64,000 bases of DNA, taken from assembly GCA_030159075.1 (NCBI GenBank), contig BROG01000822.1:226501-290500 (forward strand), written 5' to 3'. Below the pieces are notes generated by a model. It saw only the letters and a list, made by a program, of their open reading frames with translations, did not search any database and was not told where the DNA came from. Source of the DNA: Atrina japonica (lineage: Eukaryota > Mollusca > Bivalvia > Pterioida > Pinnidae). Below, piece after piece: positions 1 to 10,685 of the stretch; position 1 is the first letter of the stretch; the number at the start of each line of letters is the position of its first letter. Both the position numbers and the translations under genes were made by a program.

Positions 1-175
1 GTGCATATATATATATTTTTTTTTATTCATGAAGCCTCAACCAATGCGAGTGAACAGTGCTCGCGCATTCGTCAGCTAATCGGATCGAGGCTATTAAACA
101 ATTTCAGAATTGTATTAGATCAACGGACTTTGAAATAACTTCCGTTGCCGATCACAACTAATGTAATAAGATTTG

Positions 176-292
176 TTAGTTTTACGCCATACTCAACAAT
201 CTTTCAGTCATATGATGGCGTCCAGTTTTTATTGGTGGAGGAGAAACCCTGGTTACCCGGGTAAAGACCACCGACCTTCCGCAAGAAAACTG
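176..292 (-). mobile_element. SINE family A, 3' half
   Basis: Reverse-strand copy of the tRNA-derived SINE that is complete at 47645-47890. It begins with the complement of the tail (TTTTACGCCATACTCAACAA), carries the diagnostic GGTGGAGGAGAAACC and ACCCGGGTAAAGACC blocks, and stops at CGCAAGAAAACTG. The tRNA-like head is missing, so it is a truncated insertion. Confidence 0.85.
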
Positions 293-1420
293 TGATTAGA
301 TAAATTGAACAAACTTACTCCTTTATAAATATTCATTAGCTACGAGTGATTTCGTGGTGGGGGTACATTGAAACACGTGGTGTAGTTTAGCAAAGTGCAT
401 AGCGATTCCGGACCGACCGTGTGGTGTGAATTTACGACTGTGAGGGCGCCCATCTATATATACATTTATGCATATTCAGGGGTTCTAAATTTCTTTGTTT
501 TCGAAACCAAAAGCCAAAAACTCGAAAATTGTAACGACCTTTTTACCTTATATCCGTATAACCTGGCGAGATGTAGTCTCGTGAACCCTTTCTTGACCCG
601 GACACGTTCAAATTTTAGGTAATAAAGAATAGCAGCATTAAATTTACACCGACAAGAATAATCTTTCTTTTTTGTTATACTACCTACGAGTATCCAGTGG
701 GGAATATAAAGTTTTTTTTCCATAAAATTGTCATAACCAAAAACTGAGTAGAAAGGAATTCCGCAAGATAATCAAAAGGTTCACCCGCCTATCACGTTTT
801 GTGAGTGGGACAATACCTCTGTCAGCGAAGTAATTCTGAAGCCAATTCATTTCCACAGATAGTTCTATGTCAATTCAATACCAAACAGCATTATGGTAAT
901 TACCTTGTTGGTAAATACATGTATATCTTCATGAATAATTCTACAATTAAACAGGCGATGGGCACGAATGAGTTAATCGATGGGCACGAGTCAACCAATT
1001 CACTTAGGTACGAGTTGTGATGAATACGAGATAACAATAATCCATATGTTGAACTTATTCATCTGGGGTTGCCATGAATATTACGGAACTCCGTTTGTAT
1101 TTATTGTCGTTACGAGTAAAAGTCATTTTTTAATCTTCAATTTCAGATTACTAGAAAACAGAGAATAACCCAGAAGCGTAATTAATGGGAAGATAATAGC
1201 CTTTTGCAAAGCATATTGCCATTTAAATCAAAATTAACAACCTCACTGGGCGTAAATCGCCGGTCATTGGCAAAGCCGTTAGAACGTCCACAATACACAG
1301 ACAGGGTCAATGTTGAACATACGGCCGACGCCATCCGCTTGCGCGATGATGATGACGACGACGACGACGATGAGGTACAGATAAATATAATTGTACAATA
1401 AATTTACAAACATATGATAT
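293..1420. other. No gene recognised; minor repeats
   Basis: No exon or RNA gene is recognisable. The stretch holds a repeat at 560-752 (listed separately), a 12-bp motif CGATGGGCACGA repeated at 956 and 978, and a (GAT/GAC) run near 1346-1372. Short open frames here show no domain or motif. Confidence 0.6.
560..752. repeat. Interspersed repeat shared with 19145-19330
   Basis: The segment from about 571 (GTCTCGTGAACCC ... TCTTGACC ... TTTACACCGAC) matches 19233-19322 on the same strand. The segment 682-752 matches 19145-19215 on the opposite strand (TTTTCGGTTATGACA, CACTGG). The two halves are therefore in a different relative order and orientation at the two sites. Confidence 0.55.
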
Positions 1421-1859
1421 GGGGGCGACCATTTGATTCGGGGGGGGGGGGGGCTGGCAGATTTTGGAAATAAATATTCTGGCCTTGAATAATAAATAAT
1501 CTGTCCTCGACTAGCAGGAAAATAAATAATCTGACCTTAAATGGTACCAAAGTTGTGGTAAAAATTGATCAATGTTTAAAAATTTTCGGCTCGATTCGCT
1601 CGCCATATTTCATTACTTTTTTTTTCGGCTCACTACGCTTGCCAATTAGGGGGGAGGATGGTCTCTTATGTATGAAAACAAGTAGATACAATTACAGTAG
1701 TCCGTGTAATTTTAATGTTATGGTTTATTACCTAAATGTTAAACTCGTCCAAATCAGGTACAGGTCAAGAAAAGGTTCATAAGACTCCATTCTACCAGGT
1801 ATGGATTTACTATATGTACAGTAAATCTAAATAAACTCAAAGGGGACAGCCCATTTTCC

Positions 1860-3051
1860 CGGTGGCCCGTTACTCCGAAGGCCCGTTATTCCGAAAAAAA
1901 AAACCTGCATTATGCCGTTTCTGCTCAATTTTATGGGGTTTGAGATAACATTGTGACCTGATGACCGTCACCTATATTCTAAAAATAACTATTTCGGACA
2001 TTGTTGCCGCTGGGCATTAATGTTTCTTAAACAAATCTTTTTTGTATTGTTTGGCTCTTTTTTTGTTGTTGTTTGTTTCGTTGTAAAATCCCTTTTTCAT
2101 TTTACTATTACCAAACATCAGACCTCTTTTTCTTGAGTTGAAACACCCCCCACTTACCCTCGTATTTTTCTCACTTACCGTTGGCATGTTTTTACCTCAG
2201 TGTCGCATACTCATTTTTGGCGATAATCGTAACTCCCCAACGCCTCGCTCATTTTTTAGTGTAAGAACGTGTTTGCAAGATACTTCGTTCGTGCGTTGTG
2301 CGGTAGTGAGATATAGTGATGGCGTGGGTATTAGTGAGGTGTGCACGAACGTGTGTTTACTAGCGCGATAGTATGGTGTACCGATGGGTCCATACGTGAA
2401 AGCGCGACGACGCGTTTGTAAAACACTTAAAAACGGCGGTTATTTCGCAAACACGCTTTCACGCTAATGTGCCGTTGCAAATTTGTAACATTTAAGCAAA
2501 GGCTCCACAAAGCGGACATTGGCTAGAGTTGACCTTGGCCTTTGACCCCGTGACTCAAAATCAAAAGAATTCATCCTCTCATCATGAACAACGTGTATGT
2601 GAAGTTTGAAAGTGATCGGACAAAAACTGTAGTCTATATCGTGCCCACAAGTGTCGCGGACGCCCTCACGTACGCACGCACGTACGTGCGCACCCACTCA
2701 CTCAACTACACACGAACGGCCGCATTACTATACCCCCTCCAACGCTGTTGCGAGGGGATAAAAAGTGTAAGTGAGCGATAGCTTGTTAGTGCGACCTCAA
2801 CGGTGTTTTACAAACGCCCCGTTGGGCTGTTACAGATGGCCCATGGGGACACCGTATAAAAAGCGCGTTCTTGAGAGTGTTTTCACAAAGATTCCTTGGC
2901 GCTGTCGTACATGGCCCTAACAGTGCACTATAATAGCTTAGTTACTCTTCAGAAATTGAACATTATTTGCACTTTTTCGGAGTAACGAGTTTTCTGAGTA
3001 TCGGGCCTTCGGTGTAATGGGCCTTCGGATTATCAGACCTTCGGGCTACCG
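1860..3051. mobile_element. Inner element with iterated CCGAAGGCCCGTTAYTC repeats
   Basis: The left end CGGTGGCCCGTTACTCCGAA is mirrored on the right by the complement of CGGTAGCCCGAAGG, followed by three further variants of the same ~16-bp unit (2993-3050). The internal ~1 kb is more GC-rich than its surroundings and CpG-rich (2230-2880), with cytosine- and acgt-rich stretches such as 2666-2694. No conserved protein is encoded. Iterated subterminal repeats are typical of transposase-binding sites; that reading is inference. Confidence 0.6.
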
Positions 3052-3098
3052 AATTAAGACCATGAATTTCCAGGCTCTTAATTAATGTTGAACCAGTA

Positions 3099-3178
3099 CA
3101 GAACCTTGCTTAAGAGACCACCTCATTAATTAGACCACTTTGAGTCAGATAGGTGGTCTTAATGGTGAGGTCTCGCTG
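3099..3178. mobile_element. 80-bp MITE with TA target duplication
   Basis: Flanked by TA on both sides (3097-3098 and 3179-3180). It begins CAGAACCT..CTTAAGAGACCACCT and ends with the complement of CAGCGAGACCTC..TTAAGACCACCT. CAG termini with TA flanks fit the Tc1/mariner-pogo group of MITEs, which is a family-level inference. Confidence 0.6.
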
Positions 3179-3803
3179 TATTTTAAATAAGAAGTTAGAA
3201 AATTAATAAAAATAAATTACCAAAATTTTCGCTCCTCGCTACCCTCGGCAAAAACAACTTTATAATCTTCCCTGGATTTGTCTGTATATTTTGAATTTCA
3301 TGACTTATGACTACGCTTTGTTTTATTTCAATTAATCTCTAAAGTGTTTGCCCTACAAATGAAAAATAAATAATCTGACTGGACAAAATTTGCCAGCCCC
3401 TCCTCCCCCCTCAGAATCAAATGGTCGTCCCCTAAGTAAGGTGTTGATTAACAAATACATGTCTGCTAGAGAAATAAATAAAATAAAATTCATTGGCGTG
3501 TGTAATTTATCCATTGTCATTTTTATCGTGCAAATAAAATGATGGTGGAATCACTTCTGTGTAATGCACGTCATCACATTTAATTACTATCAGACTTTTT
3601 CGAAACACCGGAAATTGATTTTCAAAGAGATTGTCAAAAGAAGATAAAAAGAGTTATTTTTATTACCGGTGTAGGACGTATCCGAGACAAAAATTCATTA
3701 GACGGTAGAAATTGACACTTATCAATGTCTGTCAATAACATGCGATTGATTCTGCAGTAAAACTCGACAGACAGTAATTTGTCGACAGTTGATTGTTTGA
3801 ACT
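3179..3803. other. No gene recognised
   Basis: Contains the right end of the outer element (to 3432) and AT-rich sequence. A CGCTCCTCGCTACCCTCGGC motif near 3229 recurs in related form at 5010 and 16335, inside other repeats. Confidence 0.5.
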
Positions 3804-3823
3804 GCTCTCTCTCTCTCTCTCTT

Positions 3824-3875
<52 letters not shown>
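3804..3875. repeat. (CT)n microsatellite
   Basis: Nearly pure CT dinucleotide run of about 72 bp, interrupted once by CTTCCTCTTC. It creates long Ser-Leu and Arg-Glu frames on the two strands that are not genes. Confidence 0.97.
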
Positions 3876-3878
<3 letters not shown>

Positions 3879-3905
3879 CAATGCAAATCAAAATTGTGTA
3901 GGGCA

Positions 3906-5318
3906 AGGGCGGATCCAGGATTTTTTGAAAGGGGTGAGAATCTTTAATTTTTATCATTACGAAATGCGAGCGCCGAAGGAATTTTTCAAAGGGGGATTGC
4001 AACTACCCCGCGTAAATCCGACAATGCATGGTAGGGGTGCATTTTTTTCCCGGTAAAAAAAAAACATTTCATATGTGTTTTGATTACGCAATAAATATAT
4101 ACAACATTGGCGGCTGTAGAAATTTTAAAAGGGTGGGTTTACTTTTTATTACTGTTTCAAAAATAAAAAAAATCTTATTCCCTCCCTCATCATGCCCATG
4201 AATTTGTGTTTGCTGAAACCAATTTCATTTGGGGTGAATGAAAAGTCAATTTAATGCAATATTTGACCGGAATGAAAACGAGTTGCAATGTGATAATTAA
4301 CTTTCTGGGCTTTTAAAATTGAACATCATTGGCACTGACGGATTTAGAGGGGGTGATATTAACATTTTCTTTTTTCTTTTTCATTTATTTTGTTATATAC
4401 TACTTGTATTTAATATTTTTACTATCACACTGCTGCATTCCAAGGAAAATAAAAAAAATGTAAATATCAGCATAAACACATGAAGCAATGAAAATACAAT
4501 GTGAAGGACTAGGGGGGGAAACGGTTTTGTGAAAATACCTCATTGGGCTTCCAATTAATTGGATTTTTCAATATTCTATCTCGGGAGCTTAATATTCATC
4601 ACCAAATTCCACTTCAGTTTCAGATTAAATTAATCTATAAATGAATTATTTTAAAGCATAAAGAGGTCATAATTCAGTGTCTAGAGGCTATTTCTAAACA
4701 GGCCGAATTACTCTCCCAATTTTAGGGTACATTTTTGCTAAATCAATCTTCTTTTGAGAAGGACAATCAGTGTGATTTATTAGCGGAATCCTGGAGTATT
4801 TTCCGTCTGGAAGCAGAGAAATGCGTCTACGGACTTACAAATTCCAAGTGTTTTCTGAAAGATGTTTAAAACCCGACCCCATTACGATCCAACACTTAGT
4901 ATTATGTGTAGTGACAAGGAAAGGATTCAGACGCAGCGAAAAAATAGTGTAAAACTTTTGAATTTTAAGTTAAAAGCCTAAAAATTAATGACAAATTTCC
5001 AGAATTTTTCGCGCCTCGTTCCGCTCGGCGACGATATTCTACATTTACGAATCTTAAGTCATGGGACTTCTAGTTAGATCGTGTCTGGAAAGCTTCCAAA
5101 TTTCATAATATTTTTTTTTTTAATAACTACGTTTCCCTGTAGTCTCATATGAATTATTGCTTCGCAATTTATCCAACAATTTGTAAAACAAAATATGTAT
5201 TATAAATCTAGTATAATTCTGTTACCCTCACCCCCACCCCTGAACAAATTCCGCATTCTAGGGCACTTTGAAGATCAAAAGCACGCCCCCTCTAACCTAA
5301 AATCCTGCATCCGCCTAT
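3906..5318. mobile_element. Possible 1.4-kb element with AGGCGGAT ends
   Basis: The left end AGGGCGGATCCAGGATTTTT (3906) is paired with the complement of ATAGGCGGATGCAGGATTTT on the right (to 5318), both followed inward by G-rich stretches. The interior has CGCCTCGTTCCGCTCGGCGA near 5011 and no coding sequence. A shorter relative lies at 16238-16412. The interior could be two overlapping elements rather than one. Confidence 0.45.
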
Positions 5319-6162
5319 GATGGGGAAGCATACCCTGGACCAAGGGAAACGGTGATTTTAAGTCTGGAAGCAAGAGAATACTTCTTCGGTCTTCCGACTT
5401 AATCTATCAACGATATATCTTAACGATAAAGATGTCATAATTCAATGTCTGAAGGAGACTTTTTGCCCCGATTTTAAGTAACATTTTTTGCTGATCTTTC
5501 ACAGTCAGAAAATCAATTAAAAAATTCCCAAAATATTCTCGCAAATATTCTGCTCGGCGGATATATTTAAAATTTACACACCCCAACTTAAAATTCTCAA
5601 TCTGCCTTTGATGAAGTATACATTACATAAAAGTTTAAAAAGTATAATTTTATGTCACCAACTTCAACCACCCCATAAAATTTCCTAGATCCACCATATA
5701 TGTTTTGTGTGTAATCAAAACGCATATGGAAACAATTTGTTTTACCGAGGAAAACATTTTCATAAAGAAACTCACCCCCACCCCCCCCCCCCCCCCCCCC
5801 CCCCACCCTATGCCACCCACCACACACACACACATTGAACACACACTTACCGATGCCACTGAAAAAATATCACGTGCAAACGCATGACTCCAGTTTTTTG
5901 TTTGTCCGCTCTGGACAAATATATAAAAAATAAAAAAATGTATGTGACAAGACTTACCGAAATAAGGTATTATATAAAATAAATTAAATTAAATCAGCAA
6001 ATGCAAACGCATGATTTTATATAAAATCTTATTTTAGTGAAATTTGTATATGAAGTTTAGATCCGTTTAATTGTCGAAGTTCAAGATACAATTCTGATTT
6101 GTAGTACTTGTACTTTTGAGTCATTCTTTTAATATTTGGTAAAAACTTTACAAGAAAAATAT
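5319..6162. other. No gene recognised; poly-C tract
   Basis: AT-rich sequence with a C homopolymer-like tract at 5776-5804 (CCCCCACCC then 24 C) next to an ACACAC run at 5821-5832. Glycine- or proline-rich frames over this tract are artefacts of the homopolymer. A degraded relative of the preceding element is suggested near 5450-5600. Confidence 0.6.
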
Positions 6163-6234
6163 TTCCCAAGCGGGGAATCGAACCCCGGCCGTCGCGGTGA
6201 GAGCGCGAAATCCTAACCACTAGACCACTTGGGA
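6163..6234 (-). tRNA. tRNA-Glu (anticodon CUC)
   Basis: Decodes GAG in cytosolic translation. Read on the minus strand, the 72-nt gene has a 7-bp acceptor stem (TCCCAAG with CTTGGGA), an A box TGGTCTAGTGG, a 5-bp anticodon stem TCGCG/CGCGA around the loop CTCTCAC (anticodon CTC), and a B box GGTTCGATTCC inside a CCGGGG/CCCCG-type T arm. It ends with an A discriminator. A run of five T (complement of 6156-6160) follows directly and would serve as a Pol III terminator. All stems pair, unlike the degenerate tRNA-like SINE heads elsewhere in the window. No intron is present. Confidence 0.95.
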
Positions 6235-6955
6235 AGTTAAGATGTAAGTAGTAAATAATATATATAAACAGTGGCACCATATTTTGGATAATTTTATTTA
6301 ATGCTATAACTTAATTTTGTACTTATTTACATGTTTTTCGGAACTAGAGACAAATTCAATAGCTACTTTAATCGATGATTAGTATATGGATGTCTGATTT
6401 CCAACAATGTCGTTTATTTGTTATATCTACCCTAACATTTTGTTATCCTCCATAGATAAAGTGTCTCTACTTACCTCCCTTTGTTCACACGTGCCATCAG
6501 TTTTGATCTAGATTTAAACCAGAGACTATATATAGAGTAGACCTTTATGTTCCTGGTTTAATCAATAACGGATCGGAAAATATGAAAATTAATTATCAAA
6601 AACCGTGAAAATATTGTAGAAGTGCTAAATAATTCAATAATAGTCTTTGAGCCAACGATAAGCCCCGTTCGGCCAGTAATTATGAAGGTTATGGTTTTTT
6701 TTCTTAAAACTAAAAGATGAGTTTGAGTCAAAAATGCTACAAAATAAGTCGTGTTAGGCACCATTGCCGTTCTAAAGCAGTTTAGCTGGCAAAACCCATA
6801 TATTTCTTTTACCAAGAATCGCTGAAAATTGTAAAACCTCAATTAATTTTTCAGCTATGTTCTCTGTTTGAAATGAATGTAATGGTAGTATGGTAGATAT
6901 GTTAAACGGTATTATAATTGTAACAACTACTGTTTAACAAACTTGATGTTTTAGG
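6235..6955. other. No gene recognised
   Basis: AT-rich sequence downstream (with respect to the plus strand) of the tRNA gene. The longest open frame (94 codons, minus, 6558-6842) has no motif and low-complexity composition. Confidence 0.5.
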
Positions 6956-6969
6956 GTAAAAATCGGTTT

Positions 6970-7109
6970 AGTCCTGATTGTCCCACTTTTTTAAATTCAG
7001 TTGTCCTGATTATCCCACATACCTTGTACAGATTGTCCCACAAAAATTCAGAGTTAACTTCTATTGTTAAAACAACAACTGAATTTCAAAAAGTGGGACA
7101 ATCAGGACT
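6970..7109. repeat. Fold-back hairpin at left end of the transposon
   Basis: The 34-nt arms 6970-7003 and 7076-7109 are reverse complements with one mismatch, separated by a 72-nt loop that carries two more copies of the GATTGTCCCAC core. Transcribed, it would form a long stem. The right end of the element has an analogous but looser arrangement (8300-8425). Confidence 0.9.
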
Positions 7110-7854
7110 AATCAAAATAATTGGGTTGCTTGTTTGTTTAACTAAATAGGGTCCCAATATGCAGACTAAAATATAAGAAATATATTTAAAAATGAGTTTA
7201 AATTTAAATTGAGTCAGATAAAAAATATTTTTCTATGAATACTTGTACAGTTATAATGGACAATTTTGTGTCAGCTAAAAATTTACAAAATAAAATTAAA
7301 AGAATTTTGTATAAAAATCACTTTTGATAAAATACATAAAATATTTTCTAATATATGTAATACTTTTTTTCTCTAAAAATATTACTTTAAAAATACGGTA
7401 TGAAAAAGATAATAAGTATATGTTCTCTGATTCAATTATATTATAATAATGATAAAGTTTAACAATAACTCATTTTAATGAAAATATTATTATATATAAT
7501 ATATTTTAAAAAGATATTTATAATTTTGTTTATTTATTTTTTCATGCTATTTTCAGTTATGCTGTAGAAAACATTTGTTGATCTAATTTTTTTATTTTTG
7601 CAAAACATTCATTAATTGTCCCATCTTGTAATTATGTATATTTTGATAAGATATTTTTCAGTTGATATATGCATGTTCATCTTATGGAAAAGATGATTCT
7701 TAATTAATGTAGCAATTATGTATACACATGAGCTCATCTCTAAACTCCCAAATTCAGTATCAATGAGGAGGTTTATTAGGCCTTAATTAATAGGGGATAC
7801 TAAGTGAAGACTGATCATAGAAACTAAATAAGTTGATACAATGAGGTAGAAGCT

Positions 7855-8115
7855 GACTGGGTGCTTTATATTTAAATGATGAAGAACTGTGTATGTTTAT
7901 AAATGTTAATCTTGAGATTTTCAATTCTGTGTGATTAGTGCTACATGTATATATTTAAGTGATGAAGAATTGTGTGTATTTATATATCTTGAGATGTTCA
8001 ATTTTGTGTTAAAATTAGTGCTTTATATTTAAGTCCTGAAGAACTGTGTGTGATTATATATGTTAATCATGAGATGTTTAATTTTGTTTAATTAGTGCTT
8101 TTAAATGTATGTTGT
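7855..8115. repeat. Degenerate tandem repeat, ~75 bp unit
   Basis: Successive blocks share 'GTGCTTTATATTTAARTGATGAAGAA', 'CTGTGTGT..TTATATATG' and 'ATCTTGAGATGTTCAATTTTGT', starting near 7860, 7940, 8020 and 8095. They lie wholly inside the Mutator-like element. Confidence 0.6.
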
Positions 8116-8439
8116 ATAAATTTGAATTAATATTTGTAATATATATGTGCTATATTTTAAAAATAAAATAACTTAAAATTATAATGTTCTGTTTTCATGT
8201 TTTCAATTTTCTGACTTTTTCTTATCAAAACATTATACTTTAATAATGACTTGTAATTTGTTTATACAGGTGAACAATTTTTCTTTTACAATCAAAACAT
8301 GTCCAGATTGTCCCACATTTAAAAGTCCTGATTGTCCCACAAAATTTGTCTTAATTGTCCTGATTGTCCCACATTTTGTTTTACCTTTTTAACTTGTATA
8401 TACCAAAAGTGGGACAATCAGGACCACACCATAAAAATC

Positions 8440-9236
8440 AATTTTAAAAACAGAAATCTGTGAAAGAAACACTGACTTGAACTCACTCATTACTCCTGTT
8501 TTTACCAAGGTCTTTATTAAAACTGTTACAAATGAGCTATTGACCAACTGGGTTAAAAAAATTGATAGAAAATTAAGAAAAATGCTTAGAATTGGAACAT
8601 ACAATAAATCTGTCCTTTAAGGTAATTTCGCAATTAAACTTGAGGTAATATATGTATAGTAGATAATTGGACTATAGTTTTGACCCAATAGACAATTAAT
8701 GTTATTAAAATTGGTGTTATGGGGTAAAAAAAATCGCTGAAAATGGGAATATCCTTCATTTACGGTTCCTTTTTAAAACTAAAGTAATGGTTGGATGTAA
8801 TGCAAGTAAGAACCTCAATTTTTTATCAAAGGAAATTTTGATTGGTATGTTTATATGAAAGCTTATAAAAAACACAGCTATAAAATTGGCCTATTAGCAC
8901 TCATGAAAATTAATAAAAAAAATGCTGAAAATATGAAAATAGGACTCTCTGTCATGTTGTAAATTTTGAATTTACTGGGTAGATGTAAATACAAAATTTA
9001 CAACATGACATCTCTCTGAAATGTTTTACTTATACTCTACGTAATGCCGCAGTTTACTGTTTATTGACTGTATGGCAGATATCTGGAATAAAAAGTTAAA
9101 TAACTATTCTGTATCAAATATGGTATTTAAAGGAGTAAAAAAAATTTTAAATACCAGAAATATGTGGAAAAAAAAACAATATTTGACTTTTGACCACTAA
9201 ACCCACAGTTTTTATTAAGGCAAAATTTGGAGGGTT

Positions 9237-9272
<36 letters not shown>

Positions 9273-9773
9273 CTTATTAAAATGCTGTAATATAAACCAA
9301 ATAAGCATTCTAGCCTTTTAGGGTATTTAAGAGTTTTGAGGAAAACCCATAAAAATTAATAACAATCGCTGATAATGTCAAAATTAGTTTAATGTATTTA
9401 TACTGATCATTTAGGATACTATTGTATCTATCACTTTGCAAAATTGCAAAAAGAAACATTGAGTATTTAAAATATTAATCGAGGGTTTCCAATGTGTTTT
9501 GTGAATTTTTTTAATGGGTTTTTAAGCCCGCAATTTCTAAATGTCCCAATGGTCAGAATGCTAACATTACGGCGTCCCTTTAGTGATATAGAATAAAAAA
9601 GAAAACATATCCTCCAAAATTCACCCAAGGGAGAAACAAACAATTATTAGCCAGGGGACCATAAATATCGCTACAAGTTTTGATAAATTTTGGCACAAAG
9701 ATTCATGAAAACAGTCAGCCTAGATCTACTGTCTCCTGAAAGAATAGTTAAGTATTCAGATGAAGGGGACATC
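8440..9773. other. No gene recognised
   Basis: Very AT-rich. It contains a perfect 19-bp inverted repeat (8950-9010, listed separately), a T homopolymer at 9238-9268 and repeated 'aaaatcgctgaaaat' style phrases near 8730, 8930 and 9363, suggesting an old degenerate tandem or interspersed repeat. No coding sequence is supported. Confidence 0.5.
8950..9010. repeat. Perfect 19-bp palindrome
   Basis: Arms 8950-8968 (TGTCATGTTGTAAATTTTG) and 8992-9010 are exact reverse complements around a 23-nt loop. A diverged relative with the same arm core (ATGTTGTAAAT / TATAACATGAC) lies at 24701-24780, so this is a small mobile or duplicated palindrome rather than chance. Confidence 0.8.
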
Positions 9774-9798
9774 ATCTCTCTCTCTCTCTCTCTCTCTG
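9774..9798. repeat. (CT)n microsatellite
   Basis: Short CT dinucleotide run of about 24 bp. Confidence 0.9.
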
Positions 9799-9861
9799 TT
9801 TAATTTTCTTTCCCTTTTAATACTTAGATTGATAAACAATAACGAAAAACAGATATACACA

Positions 9862-10036
9862 GCATAGGCGTCGGAAGCAAATTGAAAGTGGGGGGCTAAA
9901 CCAACTTAAAAAACACACACACGCCATAAACGTCTTGGGGCTAAGCCACAATTTTCATTACCTATGTATATCTTTGCAAAAAAGTGGGGGGGGGGGGTGG
10001 CCCCCCTAGCCCCCCCCCCCGGTTCCGAGCCTATGC
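9862..10036. mobile_element. 175-bp MITE with GCATAGGC termini
   Basis: The left end GCATAGGCGTCGGAAGC is mirrored on the right by the complement of GCATAGGCTCGGAACC. The interior holds GGGGGGCTAA, ACACAC and a G/C homopolymer cluster (9987-10020) that folds back on itself. No coding sequence. Confidence 0.65.
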
Positions 10037-10049
10037 ACAGGCATAAAAA

Positions 10050-10294
10050 AATATTTCTTTATCATGAAAATTGCTTTAGAAACCCAGTTTGGCAATTACT
10101 CACTAATTCGTCGTCCTGACTTCCTGTATATGCATACCAAGTTGGAACCTACCTTGTTTTCATAAAATATATAGAAATATAAGATTTTTTATATGCCTGT
10201 GTATAGCTCTTATTTCTTATTGTACATTAAGCGTAAGTGGTAAAAGTTGAAAATCTGGGGTAAAAACTAATGCTAATCAATGTCCTTTAAAATA
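10050..10294 (+). mobile_element. MITE family E, left-truncated
   Basis: Aligns with the complete copy at 15338-15706: shared blocks are TTGCTTTAGAAACCC, TGTATATGCATACCAA, TATAAGATTTTTTAT, GCCTGTGTATAGCTCTTATT and a right end with CTAATGC and CCTTTAAA. The left terminus is missing or diverged. Confidence 0.75.
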
Positions 10295-10483
10295 TCACTT
10301 GTACAGCATTCTAGAGTACTAAGTAGGCTACTGGTAAATTATCTTATCTAGATTATTTATAGATCTACTTCAGTTAATTACAAAGTCGCACGATTAACCT
10401 CAAGTAGTCATGTAGGCTAATTGACAGACCAACATATAAGCTAAATATTAATAGATGTGATCTTTACCATGTAAAATCTATGC

Positions 10484-10685
10484 TGTTGAATTGTTGTTTA
10501 ACGTCCCACTCAAGAATCGTTGACTCACATGGAGACGTCATCATTTGCCGATGAAGGGCATCAAATATTTTACCTATGCTCGGCACTTACGGCCATTGGG
10601 CAGTAAGGGTTCTCTAATGTTCCGATACCTACTGTGACACGGGACCTTGGGTTTTACTGTTTCATCCGATGTAAAATTTATTAGA
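10484..10685 (-). mobile_element. SINE family B, 3' part
   Basis: Complement of the family B body: GTTGTTTAACGTCCCACTC, GGAGACGTCA, GCTCGGCACTTACGGCC, GGGTTCT, GTGACACGGGACC, then the GTTTCATCCGA block. Matches 12395-12600 and 55012-55330. The tRNA head is absent. Confidence 0.85.

Larger units (their letters stand above)
1421..3432. mobile_element. Outer nested element with inverted ends, about 2.0 kb
   Basis: The left end GGGGGCGACCATTTGATTC (1421-1439) is matched in reverse complement at 3414-3432 by GGGGACGACCATTTGATTC, 18 of 19 bases. Both are followed inward by a G-rich stretch, GCTGGCA and an 'AAATAAATAATCTG' motif (for example near 1521 and 3363), so the symmetry runs about 90 bp into the element. 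Another element (1860-3051) and an 80-bp MITE (3099-3178) lie inside. No transposase frame is visible, so it is non-autonomous. Superfamily not determined. Confidence 0.7.
6965..8430. mobile_element. 1466-bp non-autonomous DNA transposon, Mutator-like by termini
   Basis: The terminal inverted repeats are 26 bp with two mismatches: the left end GGTTTAGTCCTGATTGTCCC and the complement of the right end GGTGTGGTCCTGATTGTCCC both continue ACTTTT. They are flanked by GTAAAAATC (6956-6964) and ATAAAAATC (8431-8439), a 9-bp target duplication with one mismatch. The 16-mer GTCCTGATTGTCCCAC or close variants recurs subterminally: near 7001 and 7030, reversed at 7093-7108, and near 8306, 8327 and 8358. 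The interior is extremely AT-rich, contains degenerate ~75-bp internal tandem blocks (7855-8110, GAAGAACTGTGTGT), and has no transposase. A 9-bp duplication and GG start fit Mutator-like elements; the assignment is inference. Confidence 0.75.

Noticed and set aside
3634..4056. 122- and 87-codon frames with Arg-Glu or Ser-Leu repeats
   Set aside because: Produced by the (CT)n microsatellite.
6029..6280. 83-codon minus frame
   Set aside because: Overlaps the tRNA-Glu gene on the same strand, with no protein motif.
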